This document shows positions 27,501 to 61,575 of a stretch of DNA of 64,000 nucleotides, one piece after another (within the stretch, counting starts at the first letter, position 1; the number at the start of each line of letters is the position of its first letter). A model generated the notes under the pieces. That model worked only from the letters and a program-made list of their open reading frames with translations. It made no database searches and was not told where the DNA came from. Origin of the DNA: Montifringilla adamsi (lineage: Eukaryota > Chordata > Aves > Passeriformes > Passeridae); assembly GCA_017590115.1 (NCBI GenBank), contig JAGGNK010006892.1, positions 16,903,736 through 16,967,735 of the forward strand, given 5' to 3'. The position numbers and the translations under genes are program-made.

Positions 27501-30500
27501 CTGTAGGACAAAGCACAGCTTCCTCCTCTTTCTGTTCTGTTTCTCCTAGCTCTGGCTGGGTGCTTCTTTTCAAGAAAGAGCTGGTATTTTTAAAGGGTAA
27601 ATGCCACTTGAGAGGTAGACAGTATAGTGTAGTAAGGTATTTTATATTTTCATTTCTTCCAACCCTGTTTAAAAAACAAAAGGCTACTACTGTTTCTTTA
27701 TATGCACAAGCAAAGTATTTTTTAGTTGCTGTACTAAACTGGACAAATGAAATTTAAACAAGCTCCAGCAAATGCATAGTGTGCATCTTTGCTGTAAAGA
27801 CAAATAATAAAATTAAAGGGAAACAAATGGTGACTCAGTTCAAGACAGAAAGGTCATATGAATGAAAACCGTGTTTTTGGTGCGGCATAAGTACTTTGTG
27901 ATTGAAACAAGTCCGTTCTTAAGATAGCAAAAATGAAACAAATGCTCTTACATGATTTGAAAAGAGGTTTTTTTCTTTTCTCAAGTGCATGCATAACATT
28001 TACACTGTATTTGGTGTTAGTTTAGCAGTGTTAGGTTGAAATTGTAAAATTGATAGTGGTGGTAAGGTTTTTATTATTTTTTTAAAATGTACGAATGCAG
28101 TGGAGCAGATGTTCAGAACAGCATGGAATATTCCTTGTTCCCCATCCCACCATCTCTTTCACACTGAGCCATCTGGAAGGGACTAGGAGCAGGATGAGCA
28201 GCCATCATGCTAAGAACAAGATTAACGTGTCGGCATCTTTTGTTGATACTTTAAACTGGTCACTGTTTGTTCAGCGGAAAGAAACAATGGGAGGTCTCAT
28301 GACTCCCTGTGTGCTAAGATCATTCACGTGGCTATGGAAAGAAGGCAGAAGAGAAAATGTCATTTATATTGAACAATTAATAAATTTAATGGTAGTCAGG
28401 CTGGACTTAGACCCATACAGGCAGAAACCAACTTTTCTCCCATTCAGCTGTATTGATGTATTGATGGCCACTTTTTACCATTAAGCTCAGTGTCAAGTAA
28501 TAGCATTCTGTTAAAACAGATTCAAATTTACTTATTTGGGAAAAGACTCTGTACATGTGTTTCAGTTCATGCTCTTAATGAACTTTATTTTTTTACTCTG
28601 AATTTTTCTTTTTTACAGAAAGAAGTATAGCATGTGCGGATGTCTTTCGGTTTACTCAGTTGGATTTCTTTAGTACCCTTTAGCCTTACATCTTTTGAGA
28701 CAAAGTGTAAATGTTCTGGCTTAATGAACAAAGTTTTGGTTGGAGAAAAGACAGCTTGTGGTTTCGAAGCAAGGGACTTTAGTCATGTGTGAAGGTGCCC
28801 TGGATCATCTGTATTCTGAAACAAAATGAGTAGAAAAGGGTGGGTGGATCTGATGCTGACAGAGTGATTGGATTCAGTGCAGCAAGCTATTGTCTTGTGC
28901 ACTCTGTGAACTTCTGTTAGATTTCAGGTAAGCAGATTTGTTTCTGAATAGATATCTGAGTAACACTGAGTGTCAAGGAAGACTAAAATGTGTTAGTGAA
29001 GGAGAAATTGGATTTCAAAGCTTACTACGTAGGTTCAATGGTACCACAGTGTATTTCTTGCATTGTTTTGTGTTTCTTTCAAAGAAGAGAATATTAAGGA
29101 ATGGAAATCTGAAATCAGATTCAGGAAGGCTATTTCAAAATGAGATGCTTAAAATCTGAAACTACTACTGTAGTGCTGTAAGCTGTTCTAAGGGAGAAGA
29201 TAATCAGAAGAAAGTGACACAATTCAAGATACCAGCTTTCAGATCTCTGTTTTCAGCATAAAGATAAGCATGAGAAAAGTAAGAGAAGGTAAAACTAGTT
29301 AAGGGTTATGCATAGATGTTCTGGGGAAAGCTTATTCTATGAAGAAATGGGGTGATGGAATTAAGTAAATATTCATGTTTAAAAAAAAGTACTTCAGTAT
29401 GACAAATATACTGTGTATATGCTTCTCCTGTATTTTTATGAAAATGATAAAGCAGGTTTAAAAAGTATAAAGATTTAAGTGACAGGAGTTAAAAAATCCA
29501 ATGCAATTTACTGGCAAAGATATTTGCATATTGGGCAGTGGAAAAAATGCTGTGAGTATAATGGCAAAGTCCATTAATTTGAACAGTGAGAACTTAATAC
29601 AGGAGATGCATTCTGTATTCCATCGTTATTTTGCAGGTGGGCTTGAAAAGTTGCCTACTTGGAAATTGAGATAAAGCAGTGTTAACTTTTCATTAAGTGA
29701 CTTAATTAGCAGAGAGTGAGAAATACCTTTATTTCTTCCTTGAACAAGGATGAAGCCATTTAATTGGGTGAGATGTATGTGATCCCTTATTTTGGAGCAG
29801 GAGATGAAACTTCATCATAATCTGTACTTCCTGATGATAAGCTTTTTATTTTCTTAAAAACTGCTGTGAAAAGTGTTGTGAATGGGAAGAATTATTCTTG
29901 GGATTGTGGCTTTGAAATGTTACAGTTCTGTTGAGAGGAATAAGTTAATGCAATAACTTTGAAGTGGTCCCTCAGTCTTATTGGGGGACTCTTACTTGGC
30001 AGTAAACTGTAGACACAAGTATTTAAGTAGGAGCTGACGAGATTTTGACACTATCAAAGATGTCAGGTGACCAAAGATCATCTTGAGCTACAGTGGGCAG
30101 GTAATGCAAACATGGGGTTGTAGAACAAATGGGAAAAGACCCCAAAATACTCATCCTGGAAGCTGTAGAGAAAATAAGTCAAATTCTGGCATCATAGATG
30201 TTGATATTACTTTAAAGCCTTTTATATTACAGTCTGTAGTGTCAAAGAAAGAATAGCTACTTAAAAATTTTAGGTTGAATAATCCTCAGGGCCTCTTTTC
30301 CTGCATTTGTGAATGTTATCTGTTCTATGCATGTTTATAGTTAATCTGAAATATTGAGAATAAATGTCAAGTACCTGTAAATGTTCACTACTGTGAAGAT
30401 CTGTTCACTTTTTTCTCTCCCAACTTTTTAATTAATGGAAGTTCCTGAATTAATGCCTTCACCATTTAATGGTTCTGCAAACTTTTGTGTTGCAGGCCCA

Positions 30501-31598
30501 CTCTGTTAATAGAGGTAGCTATTGTTCTGCTTCTTACAAGTCTTTTGGAGATATGAAGGGATGACTAGGAAAATGTACATCCATACAATGTTAGATTGCA
30601 GATAAGCAAAACTAATTACCATCCTTTTCCTGTTGTCCTTTCTCTTGTCATTACTTAATGTCTTGATTTCCTTCATAATATCACTGGACCATAAAATCTG
30701 CCCTGAAGATCTCAGCACAGACAAAAATTCTGCCAAAAAAAGAAAAGAAAACAAAACAACCATCCAAGTTGGTGAACCATCAGAAACAGCTCATTGCAAC
30801 AGACATTGAAGAGCTCTATTAAAGAAACAAAATAGCTTTAGGAATTTCTGTGCCCTTTTCATCATTGCTAGTACTTAGATTGGTATGATGCGTGAGGAAG
30901 ATGAGAAGTGGTGGTCTGATGCTGAGAGGAAAAAACCTGCTTTCATTCCAGCCTTGACTCTCGTCCCTTTCACGCAGACCTGGCAATCACGAGGAATATC
31001 TGTGAAAACAATGGTGATAGAATTGGCTGTATATTAAATTGCAGTGAGGAGGACATTTTCTAGGCACTTCACTTTACATATATTGTTGAAGGATGTGGTT
31101 TATTGTGGATAAGAAATGTTCTTGATTTTTGATTATCCTTAGGAAATAGAATTTTATTAGATATTGTACATAGTTATATCAAAAGTCTGCCCTTGCATCA
31201 CCAAACTCCTATCAAAATCAAGAGAGTTGCATTAAAAATTATGTGAAATGTGAAAAAATATGTATATTAACTAAAAAATACAATGTCCCTTAGATTGGGT
31301 TAGGTCTAATAAAAGTAAAGTACTTGGTACTTAAAGAATGATGGTGGTTTAGTAAAACAATATTTTGTTTTGATACTAATTGCATAGTAATGTGGCTGAG
31401 AGAGGAATTGCATACTTGATAGAATTCGAATAGCTAGAAGAGACTATTAAAAATTGGTCTTGTTTGGATGCCTTTTGACAAAAATAATTCTGTGGTATTA
31501 GAGAGCACTGTGAGACAATAACTGATGGCTAAATATTCTGCATTGTTTTGCAGTACACAAAATGTGGATTCCGATTCTTGTTAGAATGAAGCCAGTTT

Positions 31599-31617
31599 AA
31601 AAAAAAAAAAAAAAAAA
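31599..31617 (+). repeat. poly-A run, 19 bases
   Basis: A homopolymer A tract followed by the A-rich GAAAAAACACAAAAC. It has no recognisable retrocopy upstream. Confidence 0.9.
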
Positions 31618-34060
31618 GAAAAAACACAAAACTTTAAAAAGTACAGAAAAATGCCATTACAGGAATCTTGAATTCAATAATTTCCATAATAAATGCTAGT
31701 TATGGTTTGTTTTTAACTTTTTATTACTGATCAGGTAGTAAATGACATTCAGAGATGACAAGTAGGAAAGGTTCACAAACATCAGTTTCTCGGTCGCTTA
31801 GGATAAGGAAAAACCAGAAAGGAGCATGCATTACAGGCATATTTATTCCTTTCCTTCCATTGGAATAGGAGGGATAGCAGTGTTTATTCTCCATGTAGCC
31901 CTTTTCTTTCATCTCATGAAGGATGAAGGGCCTTTGGAGGACATGGAGATCTGTGATAATGGCACCTCCTTGGGGGGAAAAAAAGGGAATGGGAGAGCAT
32001 CTTGAAAGCTGGTGCTTGGGGTCTTTCACCTTTCTGCTTTCTCTTCTATTCCAATTTAGCACATAACGTGAATCTTGAAGGTGGGTGATGGCAGGCTATC
32101 TAGAATTACAAACCTGAACAGGAAAATGGGCAGTATTACTAAATTGGGTATCATTCAGAGATGGAAATTGTGTGTTGATTTGACTGTTAGGACACCAGAT
32201 ATGGGAAAACTTAACTGTCTATAAAGGTTTTAAATGTTGAAATGCCCTAGACATGGAGACTGTGATTAGGAGGTAGTGTAACTTGATTGTGTGGCTTGAT
32301 GTGAGCAAACCAATGGTATTTCTCTGGTTTTGATGAGGTGAAATGCAGTTCTAGATTGAGACACTGAAATTTAGGTGAGTGCCTATCAGAGCTTACACAT
32401 GAGGTGTTTGAGCACACTGTGTCATTCTTGAATCTGTCAAGAGATGCAGGGATTTGGTTGCTCTCTGGGCTTCTGCTGAGCTCATATATATGTAGTCATA
32501 CAAATTGAGGTGCTTAATTCTGAATGGATTCCCATCTGGTACATTACTCATGGCAAGCTGTGTATTCAGTCTGTCTCGTTTTTCTTCTCCATAGAAAGAG
32601 AATTATGGTATGTTCTCTTTTTATAGAGGGCTGGGAGATTCATCAATGGAAAGCTCCAGAGCTCTCTGAAAAGAATAGACTATATTCAGGGAGAATTTAG
32701 AATTGATGTATAGTAAGCTCTTTTTGATGGTAAAATGTTCAGCTTTGTCATATTTTACTAGAGGATATAAGAAGAAGTCTCTGAAGAGTTTAAGAAAGGG
32801 ATTGAACAGTGTCTTTGAGAAAATATAATAAGTAAACATTCACAAGTATGGAGGCTGTTTAATTAATTGGAATTTGTTTTGTGGTATTAGTGAATATGTA
32901 ATGAACTTAATGAACTTAAAATAAAGAACCATGGAATTCAGGTACGTTATTTTTAGCACTCGTGTAAATTGCAGTGCCTTTTTGGGGATGTGAAAGGACA
33001 AAAGGCAGGTTTGGGGAACAGCTGGTACTTCAAGTTTTTGCCAGTAGCTCAAATATTTGAAAAATCCATCTTGTCTCTTGTAATAGCTGTGCTCTGCTGT
33101 TGTTTGGAAAGATTGCACATGGTGTTTTTCATCTTTCAAGTTTGTTACTGTACATCTGCTCTCTACATGATTTTTTAAGAATCTGACTTGCCAAGGCAGT
33201 GTCAGACTTCTTGCAAGCAGTTTAACAGCTGCTGTCCAGGGCAAGGCAGACTGAGTTGACCTGGAGTGGTACTTCTGTGGCTGTGGGGGAAGCATGCAAA
33301 GAAAAGCAAAAATGCTTTGATTAAGTCTTCCCGTAGCATGCTTGCCTCTACAGCAATGAGTACTGGGATAAGTGCCTTCTAATTTTAAGACAAAAGGCAA
33401 GTTGTTATGGAGTTGTTATACAAGTTTTTATGGGAGGGGGAGAGAAAAAGAAGAGAAAGAGAGGTGAGAATACTGAGGAAGTGTGCAAAATCTGAATTTT
33501 AATGGGTTGATCTAAGCTAATTCAAGCTTTTGATGTCCTGTCCTTTCAGAATGTGTGTGGAAATTGAGTTGCTGATGCCTGGAGGCTTTGGAGGGCAGTG
33601 TCCATTTGTACTCCAGTCACAGTTCAGTCCAGCCAGATGTCGAATCTGATCCATGTCCAGTGAGGCACTCATGGGTTTAGTGAGTTGTTAAGCAACATCT
33701 CACCCTCTTAGTTTTTCTTTTCCCCCTTTTGACTCCTCTAATTTTTCTGGTCTGATACTAATGTTTCATACATTTCCATTTCAGCCAGTTGTATATGTGC
33801 AATATAGCATCTTTCCAGAGTCTTGTGCTTGATGCAGCTGATGGTTTAAAGGCAGCTGTCAGGTGCAGGTGGCCTCACAGTGGACATGAACCCCTTTATC
33901 CAAACTATAAGTTTTTGGTTTCATTGTGTACTTAGATGGGGTAAAATGAATGAAAAAATTACAAACTTAGGATTGGGACCAATCTATTGCACTGACATAA
34001 TTTCTGAAAATAATAATTTATTTGCATTAGATTTTTCAGTTATTTGTGGATGGAAGTTTT

Positions 34061-34652
34061 TCTGTTTTGGGCTGGAGTTGGTTTTTTTTTTTTTTCACAG
34101 GGGCTAGTAGGGAGCTGTGTTTCAGATTTGTGCTCAGCCCAGGGCTGATAAATTAGAGGTGCTATTGCTGAGCAGGGCTTACACAGAGCCACAGCCTTTT
34201 CTGCTTATTGTACTTTGACATTGTCAAGGAGAATACTGGGGTGCTTGGGAGATTTGGGAAGAGACACAGCTGGGACAGGTGACCCAAAATGACCATGGGA
34301 GTATTCCAGACCATGTGACATTATGCTCAGTGTATAAAGTGCGGAGAAAAAGGAGGAAGAAGGGAGATGTTTGGAGTGATGGTGCAGTAATTCGGCTACC
34401 CAGGTCACCATTATGTGTGATGGAGCCCTGCTCTAGTGGAGATGGCTGAAAAGCTGCCTGCCCATTGAGTTAATTCCTTGGTGTGCTTTTCTTGTGTGGG
34501 CAGCTTTTGCTTTCCCTATTAAACTGTCTTTATGTCAACCTATAAGTTTTCTATCTTTTACTCTCTTGATTCTCTCCCTAATCCAGCTGGTGGGGGACAG
34601 AGAGAGCAACTCTCTGGGGGGCTTGGCTCTTGGCTGGGGTTAAACCATGGCA
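34061..34652 (+). mobile_element. ERVL-type solo LTR, sense to WASF3
   Basis: This matches the well-known bird ERVL LTR pattern. It starts TCTGTTTTGGGCTGG, has TTGCTGAGCAGGGCTTACACA, a TATAAA at 34333-34338, GTGATGGAGCCCTGCT, GGAGATGGCTGAAAAGCTGCC and an ATTAAA polyadenylation signal at 34518-34523, and ends GGCTGGGGTTAAACCATGGCA. No internal retroviral genes flank it and no convincing target duplication is visible. A T run at about 34081-34096 seems a later expansion. It lies in the intron about 3.3 kb before the start-codon exon. Confidence 0.82.
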
Positions 34653-36775
34653 GAAGGGAAGTTATTAAACCTCTGTACTGCCAAATTGAATATGATTTCT
34701 AAATGCCAGTGTATTTAATATAGTGACATCACAGTGTATCTCTTGTCTAGAAAGAAACTGGGACTGAGTGTGACTCAAAACAGGTGGAAGATGAATGTGG
34801 AAGGCAGTGGAATTGCCATTGCAAATTCTTGATTTCTGCTCCTCCCATCAGTCTCTCATGTCTCTCATGAGGACCCTGTAATTCAGAGACTGTTTTGTCT
34901 TGATTCCTTGTCTGACTTCTTGCTACTTAGATTTTGAATTAATTTAGCCTCACTTCTTTAAAAAGGATTAAGTTCATCTGAGTTGTGTGTGGTGAAGAAA
35001 AAGGTGGTTGTGCTTTAGTAGTAAGGACACAAGCTTTTTACTTAGTAGTAGGTTAATATCTGAATAGGTCTGTAAGTGTTTAATTCAGTTAGGTAAAGGG
35101 TTTAAATTAGAATAAACTTAATGCAGTTGCAGAGTTCTTTTTTCATTTTCTCTGATTAGGAGTAGGTAGTGGATTGCTTAATTTGTTGAATATATTTACT
35201 CATTGGTGTTCAGTTTACCTTTTGGAATTAAACGTCAAACTGAAATGAGGTTGCTACATGATAATTTAAATCATGCATTCAAATATGAAAGTTGTTTATT
35301 TTCCCCTGCCCTCAGCCGTGGTGTGTGCTTTAGCCTGCTCTTTAGAGAAATGGTATTTCTTGTGTTGGTCTGTCACTCCCCTGGTAGCTCTTGAGCATAC
35401 TGGACCATTTCGTCAGTAAGTGACAAGAAAACAAAAAGCTCAAACTGCAGTTGTATGATTTCTTCAAATTAGCTTTTACAGGCAAGAAAGAACACTGTGT
35501 GGAGAAGGGACTGAAATAAGAGCTCCTGGTGGAAGGCATTCTGATTGTACCCAGTGTGGTAGGTGTTTCAGGAGGGAGCAGACGATGAGCTGGGCAGTGC
35601 GCAGCCAGCTTCCAGCTGGGCGCAGGGTGCTTCCAGTGGGCTAGTGAAGGAGTTGGGTGAACTGCAAGAGCTGAGGGCAGGGGGCAGCTCTGAGAGTGCT
35701 AGACAGAAAGCCATGGGAAAACCAGTCTTGTCATATAATTAATTTAACACTAATTTGTGCTCCTTTTATTTCTTACAAATTATGTTTATATGAAATGCAT
35801 TTTCACTGTAACATTCACATTGCAGTGAAAGAATTCCTCATAATGATTCCTATTTTGCAGCTCCAGTGCGCTAGCCTGTTTGCAGAGTGTTGATGCTAGA
35901 TGTTGCTCTTCAGTAATAGTGAATTTCCAGTTTTGACTTATTGTTCAGAAAAGTGTCTGCAATGGATATGAAGTAGTATTTTGAAATATATGTGTTTGTA
36001 GAGGAATACAAAAACATAGAACAGAAACAGGAAGGTTTTTTTAATCAAATACAGAAGTTGTTCATCTGTTACCTCTGATGTGCTGTGTAAAATTTAGCAA
36101 ACTCAGCTAACCTTAAATTCTAACATATTCAAATTGTCTCATATTAAGAAAGAAGTGCAATATAATTCAAGACTACTGCTTAGAAGTCATGAGCTTGTTC
36201 CTTCCTGAACTGTTATGAAATAGTCTTACAGTTAAATAGTTTCTTTTTGTTCATTAAGGCTGTTAAGCTTTTAGAAATGTTCTTGAGAATAAAATATTTT
36301 AAATTTCAGGCGGAAGTCATTACAAAAATTACTGTGCAACATTTGAAAGACAAAAGGAATTTTTAATTTACTAATGTGATTTTAATTAGAGAAATTGAAA
36401 GGCTACTTTAATTGCTTTAATACAGCAAAGAAGAAATTTTCAGCTAAGTCTTTCCCAGATGACTATGTCCTTGGTAATAATGTAACTTGTTCCAGAAAAT
36501 TTCCATGCCACATGCTTTTAAACAGAATATTATTCATGAGTAGTACATGGACATTGAATTGTTTCTGTTAAAAATGTAATCAAGTTGACTATTGTGTTTG
36601 TATAGTTTTAAAGAACTGCTTTAGATGTTTTTGTTATATATTGCTTCCCTTTTAGGATAATTCTGTCTTGGGCATCCTTGCTCTCAAAGCTGCTCTCTGC
36701 AGGACAGTGTTTTCCATGCCATTGTGCCCTTTTTGTGATGCTTTGAGATCTCTTTTTGTGTTTGTTTTCCCCATC

Positions 36776-37261
36776 TGCCATGGTTTAGGAATGGTGCTCC
36801 ACAATTTAGTTCTCCTCCCGAGAGAGACTTTCCAAAGCACACTGTCATTCGCTCACTCCCCTTCTCCCCCTCTTCTGCCCCCCAGCCCCGGGTATGCACA
36901 AAAGGCAAAGATCATAGCTTGAGATTAGAACAATTTACTGGAAACAGCAATGAGATAAGAAAACAAACAGTAGCAGCAACAATATTAATAAGAAAAATGT
37001 ATAAAAAGAGAATTATTCACGTGCAAAAATGCTCAAAAAATGCAGAGCCTGACTTGACAGAAGCCAGGTTGTTCCTGACTGTAGAGGAATGCACTGACTC
37101 TTGGAAACTGACTCTTGGAGAGGAATCCCTTTTCCCTGCCTCTGGCAATGATGTGAGATGGTATCAAATAACAAAATGTCTTGGTCCCTCCCCTTGGTCT
37201 GGGCTGGGACCAAGACATCATCCTCATTTATTTCATTTCTCCAAGCAAACCAATTCTGACA
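36776..37261 (-). mobile_element. probable ERVL-related LTR, antisense to WASF3
   Basis: The + strand starts TGCCATGGTTTAGGAATGG and includes CATTCGCTCACTCCCC, close to the reverse complement of an ERVL LTR 3' end. GAGATTAGAACAATTTACTGG follows, like the antisense of the R/polyadenylation region. Ends are approximate: the far boundary is set at the last plausible CA (37261) and no target duplication was found. It is in the opposite orientation to the 34-kb LTR, so the two are separate insertions. Confidence 0.52.
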
Positions 37262-37955
37262 ACCTTAGTTTTCTCAGATGAATGTCTTCCTGCATCTGGC
37301 ATGTTCTCAAAAGCTTTTCAGTGAATGCCCTTATCCCATTTAGAATGCCATACAGCTCCACCTGTGGAAAACCATCTTCTTCCTCATGCAGCCTGATTCT
37401 GAGAGGCACTTGCCCTTATGTGTCAGATGAATTTATCATTTTTACTGAAAACTCTCAGAGCTGGGGTAGGTCGGTGTCTGACGTAATTGGGGGCTGCAGT
37501 GCTTGGTCGGTCTGTTGGTGGCCAGCTTGCCAAGGCAGGATGCCAGCCTGCTCCAGACAGTGACCTTTCCTGCCACTCCTGTGGGGACTGCCAGTTTTTT
37601 CTAAATGCAAATGTGCATTGAAGTCCAGTGATTCTGGAAATGCAGCACAAGTCTGTGGATACAGTAAATCTTACACCAAATCTAAGGCAGAAAGCCTACA
37701 TTGCCTATATTGCCTTTACCCTCTGCTGCTCTGCAGCACTCTTGTCATATCCTGGCAGGAGTGCACAACTCCGATGCCCTGGTAGGAATTGTACAGTATC
37801 TTACAGTGGGAAGGCTGGAGCAAGGCTTTAAAAGAAGAAAGGTGAAGTACTTTTTGGAGAAAAAAGCCTGAATGTGTGCTACACTGGTTCAGAGCTCTTA
37901 ATTTCGTTTTTGTAAATGTCATACGTATTTGTTTGTAAATTCCAGATTGTGAGCC

Positions 37956-59127
<21,172 letters not shown>

Positions 59128-60250
59128 ACGTGGTCCAAGCCTGCTGGCAACTACATTAAATACTTGGCTTCAGTGATTGCTTTGTTAGCAAGATGTAAAG
59201 CAGGACGTTGACGTGTTAAGGCTAGTGAGGGAAGTACTAAAATTGAATTGGTATTATTCAGAATGCTGTAGCTTAGCAACTCTGGTAATAATGATGTGAT
59301 TATGCTTATGCAGATCAGAAACTTGTCTTACTTTCAGTATTTACTGCATAATACTTAAGTGCCACTAAATGTAGCAACTCTTGTGCTGCGTGCAAAATAT
59401 GATGCAGTTGTTGCACTGTTACAGAACCAGCATTTTATTTTACTTTCCTGTTCTTGAAGGGATAAAATATATTTTTTTGACTTTACATCTTACTCTTTTA
59501 ATTATGTAAGCAACTTAGATACTTGTGAATTGGTCTGGTTGTTAGTCTTTGAGGGCAGCTACCTGTATGGCTGAGTGAAGTGTTGAGTTTCATAAATGTG
59601 ACTTCTAGCTTTTTTATTAGGTACTAATTATGCCCACCTTAGTCTATTTTTAACCACTTTTGGGCTTAAGTTTTATGCATACAGAATTGATTTTATACTA
59701 TCTTCCTTTTTATCTTAAAAATGTAGCAGATGATGAAATGTATACTTTGAAGAATGACCCCACATGATCCATAAAGAACATTTGGTGAGCAGACAGATAC
59801 GTCTGTAACGGTACCAGCTCTAAATTGCTGGCTGCTTGTTGGGAAGAGTGTTGGGGGGTCTCTGCTGAGTAGCAGATGCATGTCTGTGTTATAAATGGAA
59901 ATGAAAATACCTGTAAAGCTTTTCAGTCTTAATATAAGATCAACTGGATGCAGAATAGACCTGATGGAAACCCTGTGGCTGTTGCAGTGCAGAAATGCTA
60001 CTGCTATTACTAAAGATTGGAACAGTCTGGATCTAGCAATCAGATACATTTCACAAGTATTAAACTTGGTCTTTATGCCTGTAGGTATAAATGTGTGTAA
60101 ATAAGTTCTGTTGTTGTTGATTTGTGCATGTGTAGTTGTGTAGCACATTGACTCAGAACTCTTATTTTGAATGTATTTCTTTCCCAGTACATCCCATGGA
60201 TAAAACAGGGGCAGTTAAATCAGTTTTGATGGCTGTTGAGGTACTGTGCC

Positions 60251-60266
60251 ATATATATATATATAT
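60251..60266 (+). repeat. (AT)8 microsatellite in the 3'UTR
   Basis: Perfect AT repeat within the predicted WASF3 3'UTR. Confidence 0.93.
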
Positions 60267-60371
60267 TTACAATCACTTTCTTTGTCCTTTCCTAGGCATA
60301 GTTGCTGCCATAAAGCCTGCTTTGACTGTCTCTGTTTTCCTTGTTTTCCATTTTTTTGTCAGCTGTACGGT

Positions 60372-60377
60372 ATTAAA
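60372..60377 (+). promoter_or_regulatory. possible proximal polyadenylation signal ATTAAA
   Basis: A common variant hexamer followed at once by a GT/T-rich tract (GGTTTGGTTTGTTTTGGG, then a T run), the type of downstream element that promotes cleavage. A canonical AATAAA also occurs at 60616-60621 but lacks an obvious GT-rich element. Either could give a short 3'UTR of about 1.3-1.5 kb. Confidence 0.35.
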
Positions 60378-61550
60378 ATGGTTTGGTTTGTTTTGGGTTT
60401 TTTGTTTTTTTTTTCTTTTCTGGACCAAGAGTCAGGCTGCTGCTCTGCCTAATGAGGCTTTTAAATTTTATTCATAGTGGGGGAAGATTTCTTTCCTTAC
60501 CAGATTAGAGTTTTAATCTTTGTAACAGAAGTCTGTGTAATTCCAGGTCTAACATTTGGTAAACCTCCTTTGTTCTGTGAGGCACCCCCCTCTGTTCTTA
60601 AAAGAAGTACGTAAAATAAAAAGAGAAATGGAAGGTGATTATCTAACCTGTGTTTACACCATTAACAGTTTTAGTCCTGAGAATGTAACAGTCTAACACG
60701 ATGTTTGCATGCAAACTGTTGGCTACTGCATTGCTGTTTAATCTGCATATGATTTTTCAATCCTTGGTGGCTGCCTTTGTGGTAGAGGGATAACGTGCTG
60801 CCTCAGGGCTGGTGTTAAAATTTATCACACAAAGTGTGACCAATCTCTGCATAGTGGTGAGCAACCACTGCTCTTGGTAACCAGGGGCAGCTGAAGGTAC
60901 TTGATAATCTCTGTCCCAGTTGCAGCTGGTTTTGTCTTTGCCTTAAAATGCAGAGCTGAAGTGTGCTTTATTTTGTGTCCTGGCATCTGAGGTCTGTGTG
61001 TCCACCAGGGAAGACAGAATTTAGGCTGTAGCCTGATGGTGGCTTTCAGCACTGTGTGGGACATGGCTTGTCCTTACCATCACAGTGTGCTTGCACAGTG
61101 GCCCTGCAAAATGATTCTTGGGAGAGGAAGCTGAAGGTGCAACTGGGACCTCAGTGTTACATCACTGCCTAGGTGGTGAGAGCACTCTCGATGTTCTTTT
61201 GATACATGCTGAAATGAAATGTTTCAGCAGAAAGTTCTTTCCAATCTACTGAAATTTGATATGACAGAAGATATATTTTATGAGCACAGAAGTTGGGTGT
61301 ATCTGAAATTTTATAATTTGTGCTTATTTTAAATAATAAGCATTAAACAAGCGATCAGTTGTGACCAGTGAAGATAGTGTAGATTTTTCAGTCATAGTAG
61401 CCAACCTGTTTTTCTGAACCTGCAATGTTGTCATTTTCCTTTTGGTATTTTATGGAAGAAATGTGAATTGAATTTAGTGATGTAAACACTATTCTAGGCT
61501 GTTTTTATCAGTTTTATCATACTTCGGATTGTGAATAAGTAACAAATATG

Positions 61551-61556
61551 AATAAA
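61551..61556 (+). promoter_or_regulatory. distal polyadenylation signal AATAAA
   Basis: A canonical hexamer about 2.4 kb after the stop codon, followed within 40 bases by T-rich and GT-containing sequence. It is the best candidate for the main WASF3 3' end, judged by sequence only. Confidence 0.5.
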
Positions 61557-61575
61557 ATCTCACTTTTGAGCCTAT

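Larger units (their letters stand above)
14505..37945 (+). other. large intron upstream of the start-codon exon
   Basis: 23.4 kb with no recognisable coding exon. It contains CR1 fragments at about 19.25 and 21.3 kb, microsatellites at 23.33 and 23.56 kb, a 22-bp tandem duplication at 24.5 kb, a sense ERVL solo LTR at 34.06-34.65 kb and an antisense LTR-like block at 36.78-37.26 kb. 37.26-37.95 kb shows nothing specific. The rest looks like unique AT-rich DNA; some of it may be conserved regulatory sequence, but this cannot be judged from one genome. Confidence 0.7.
59128..61575 (+). other. WASF3: WASF3 3'UTR (approximate 3' end)
   Basis: This unique, AT-rich, repeat-free sequence follows the stop codon. 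Its end is set by the AATAAA at 61551-61556, which is followed by T-rich DNA (TTTTGAGCC, TGTTTCTTTCC). A length of about 2.4 kb suits a WAVE-family transcript. The stretch includes an (AT)8 run at 60251-60266 and a long GT/T-rich tract at about 60378-60420. No coding sequence is seen. The exact 3' end is inferred, and further AATAAA hexamers at about 62189 and 62930 could extend it. Confidence 0.6.

Noticed and set aside
34061..37261. The two LTR-like blocks as the ends of one provirus
   Set aside because: They are in opposite orientation and clearly different in sequence, with no gag, pol or env remnant between them.
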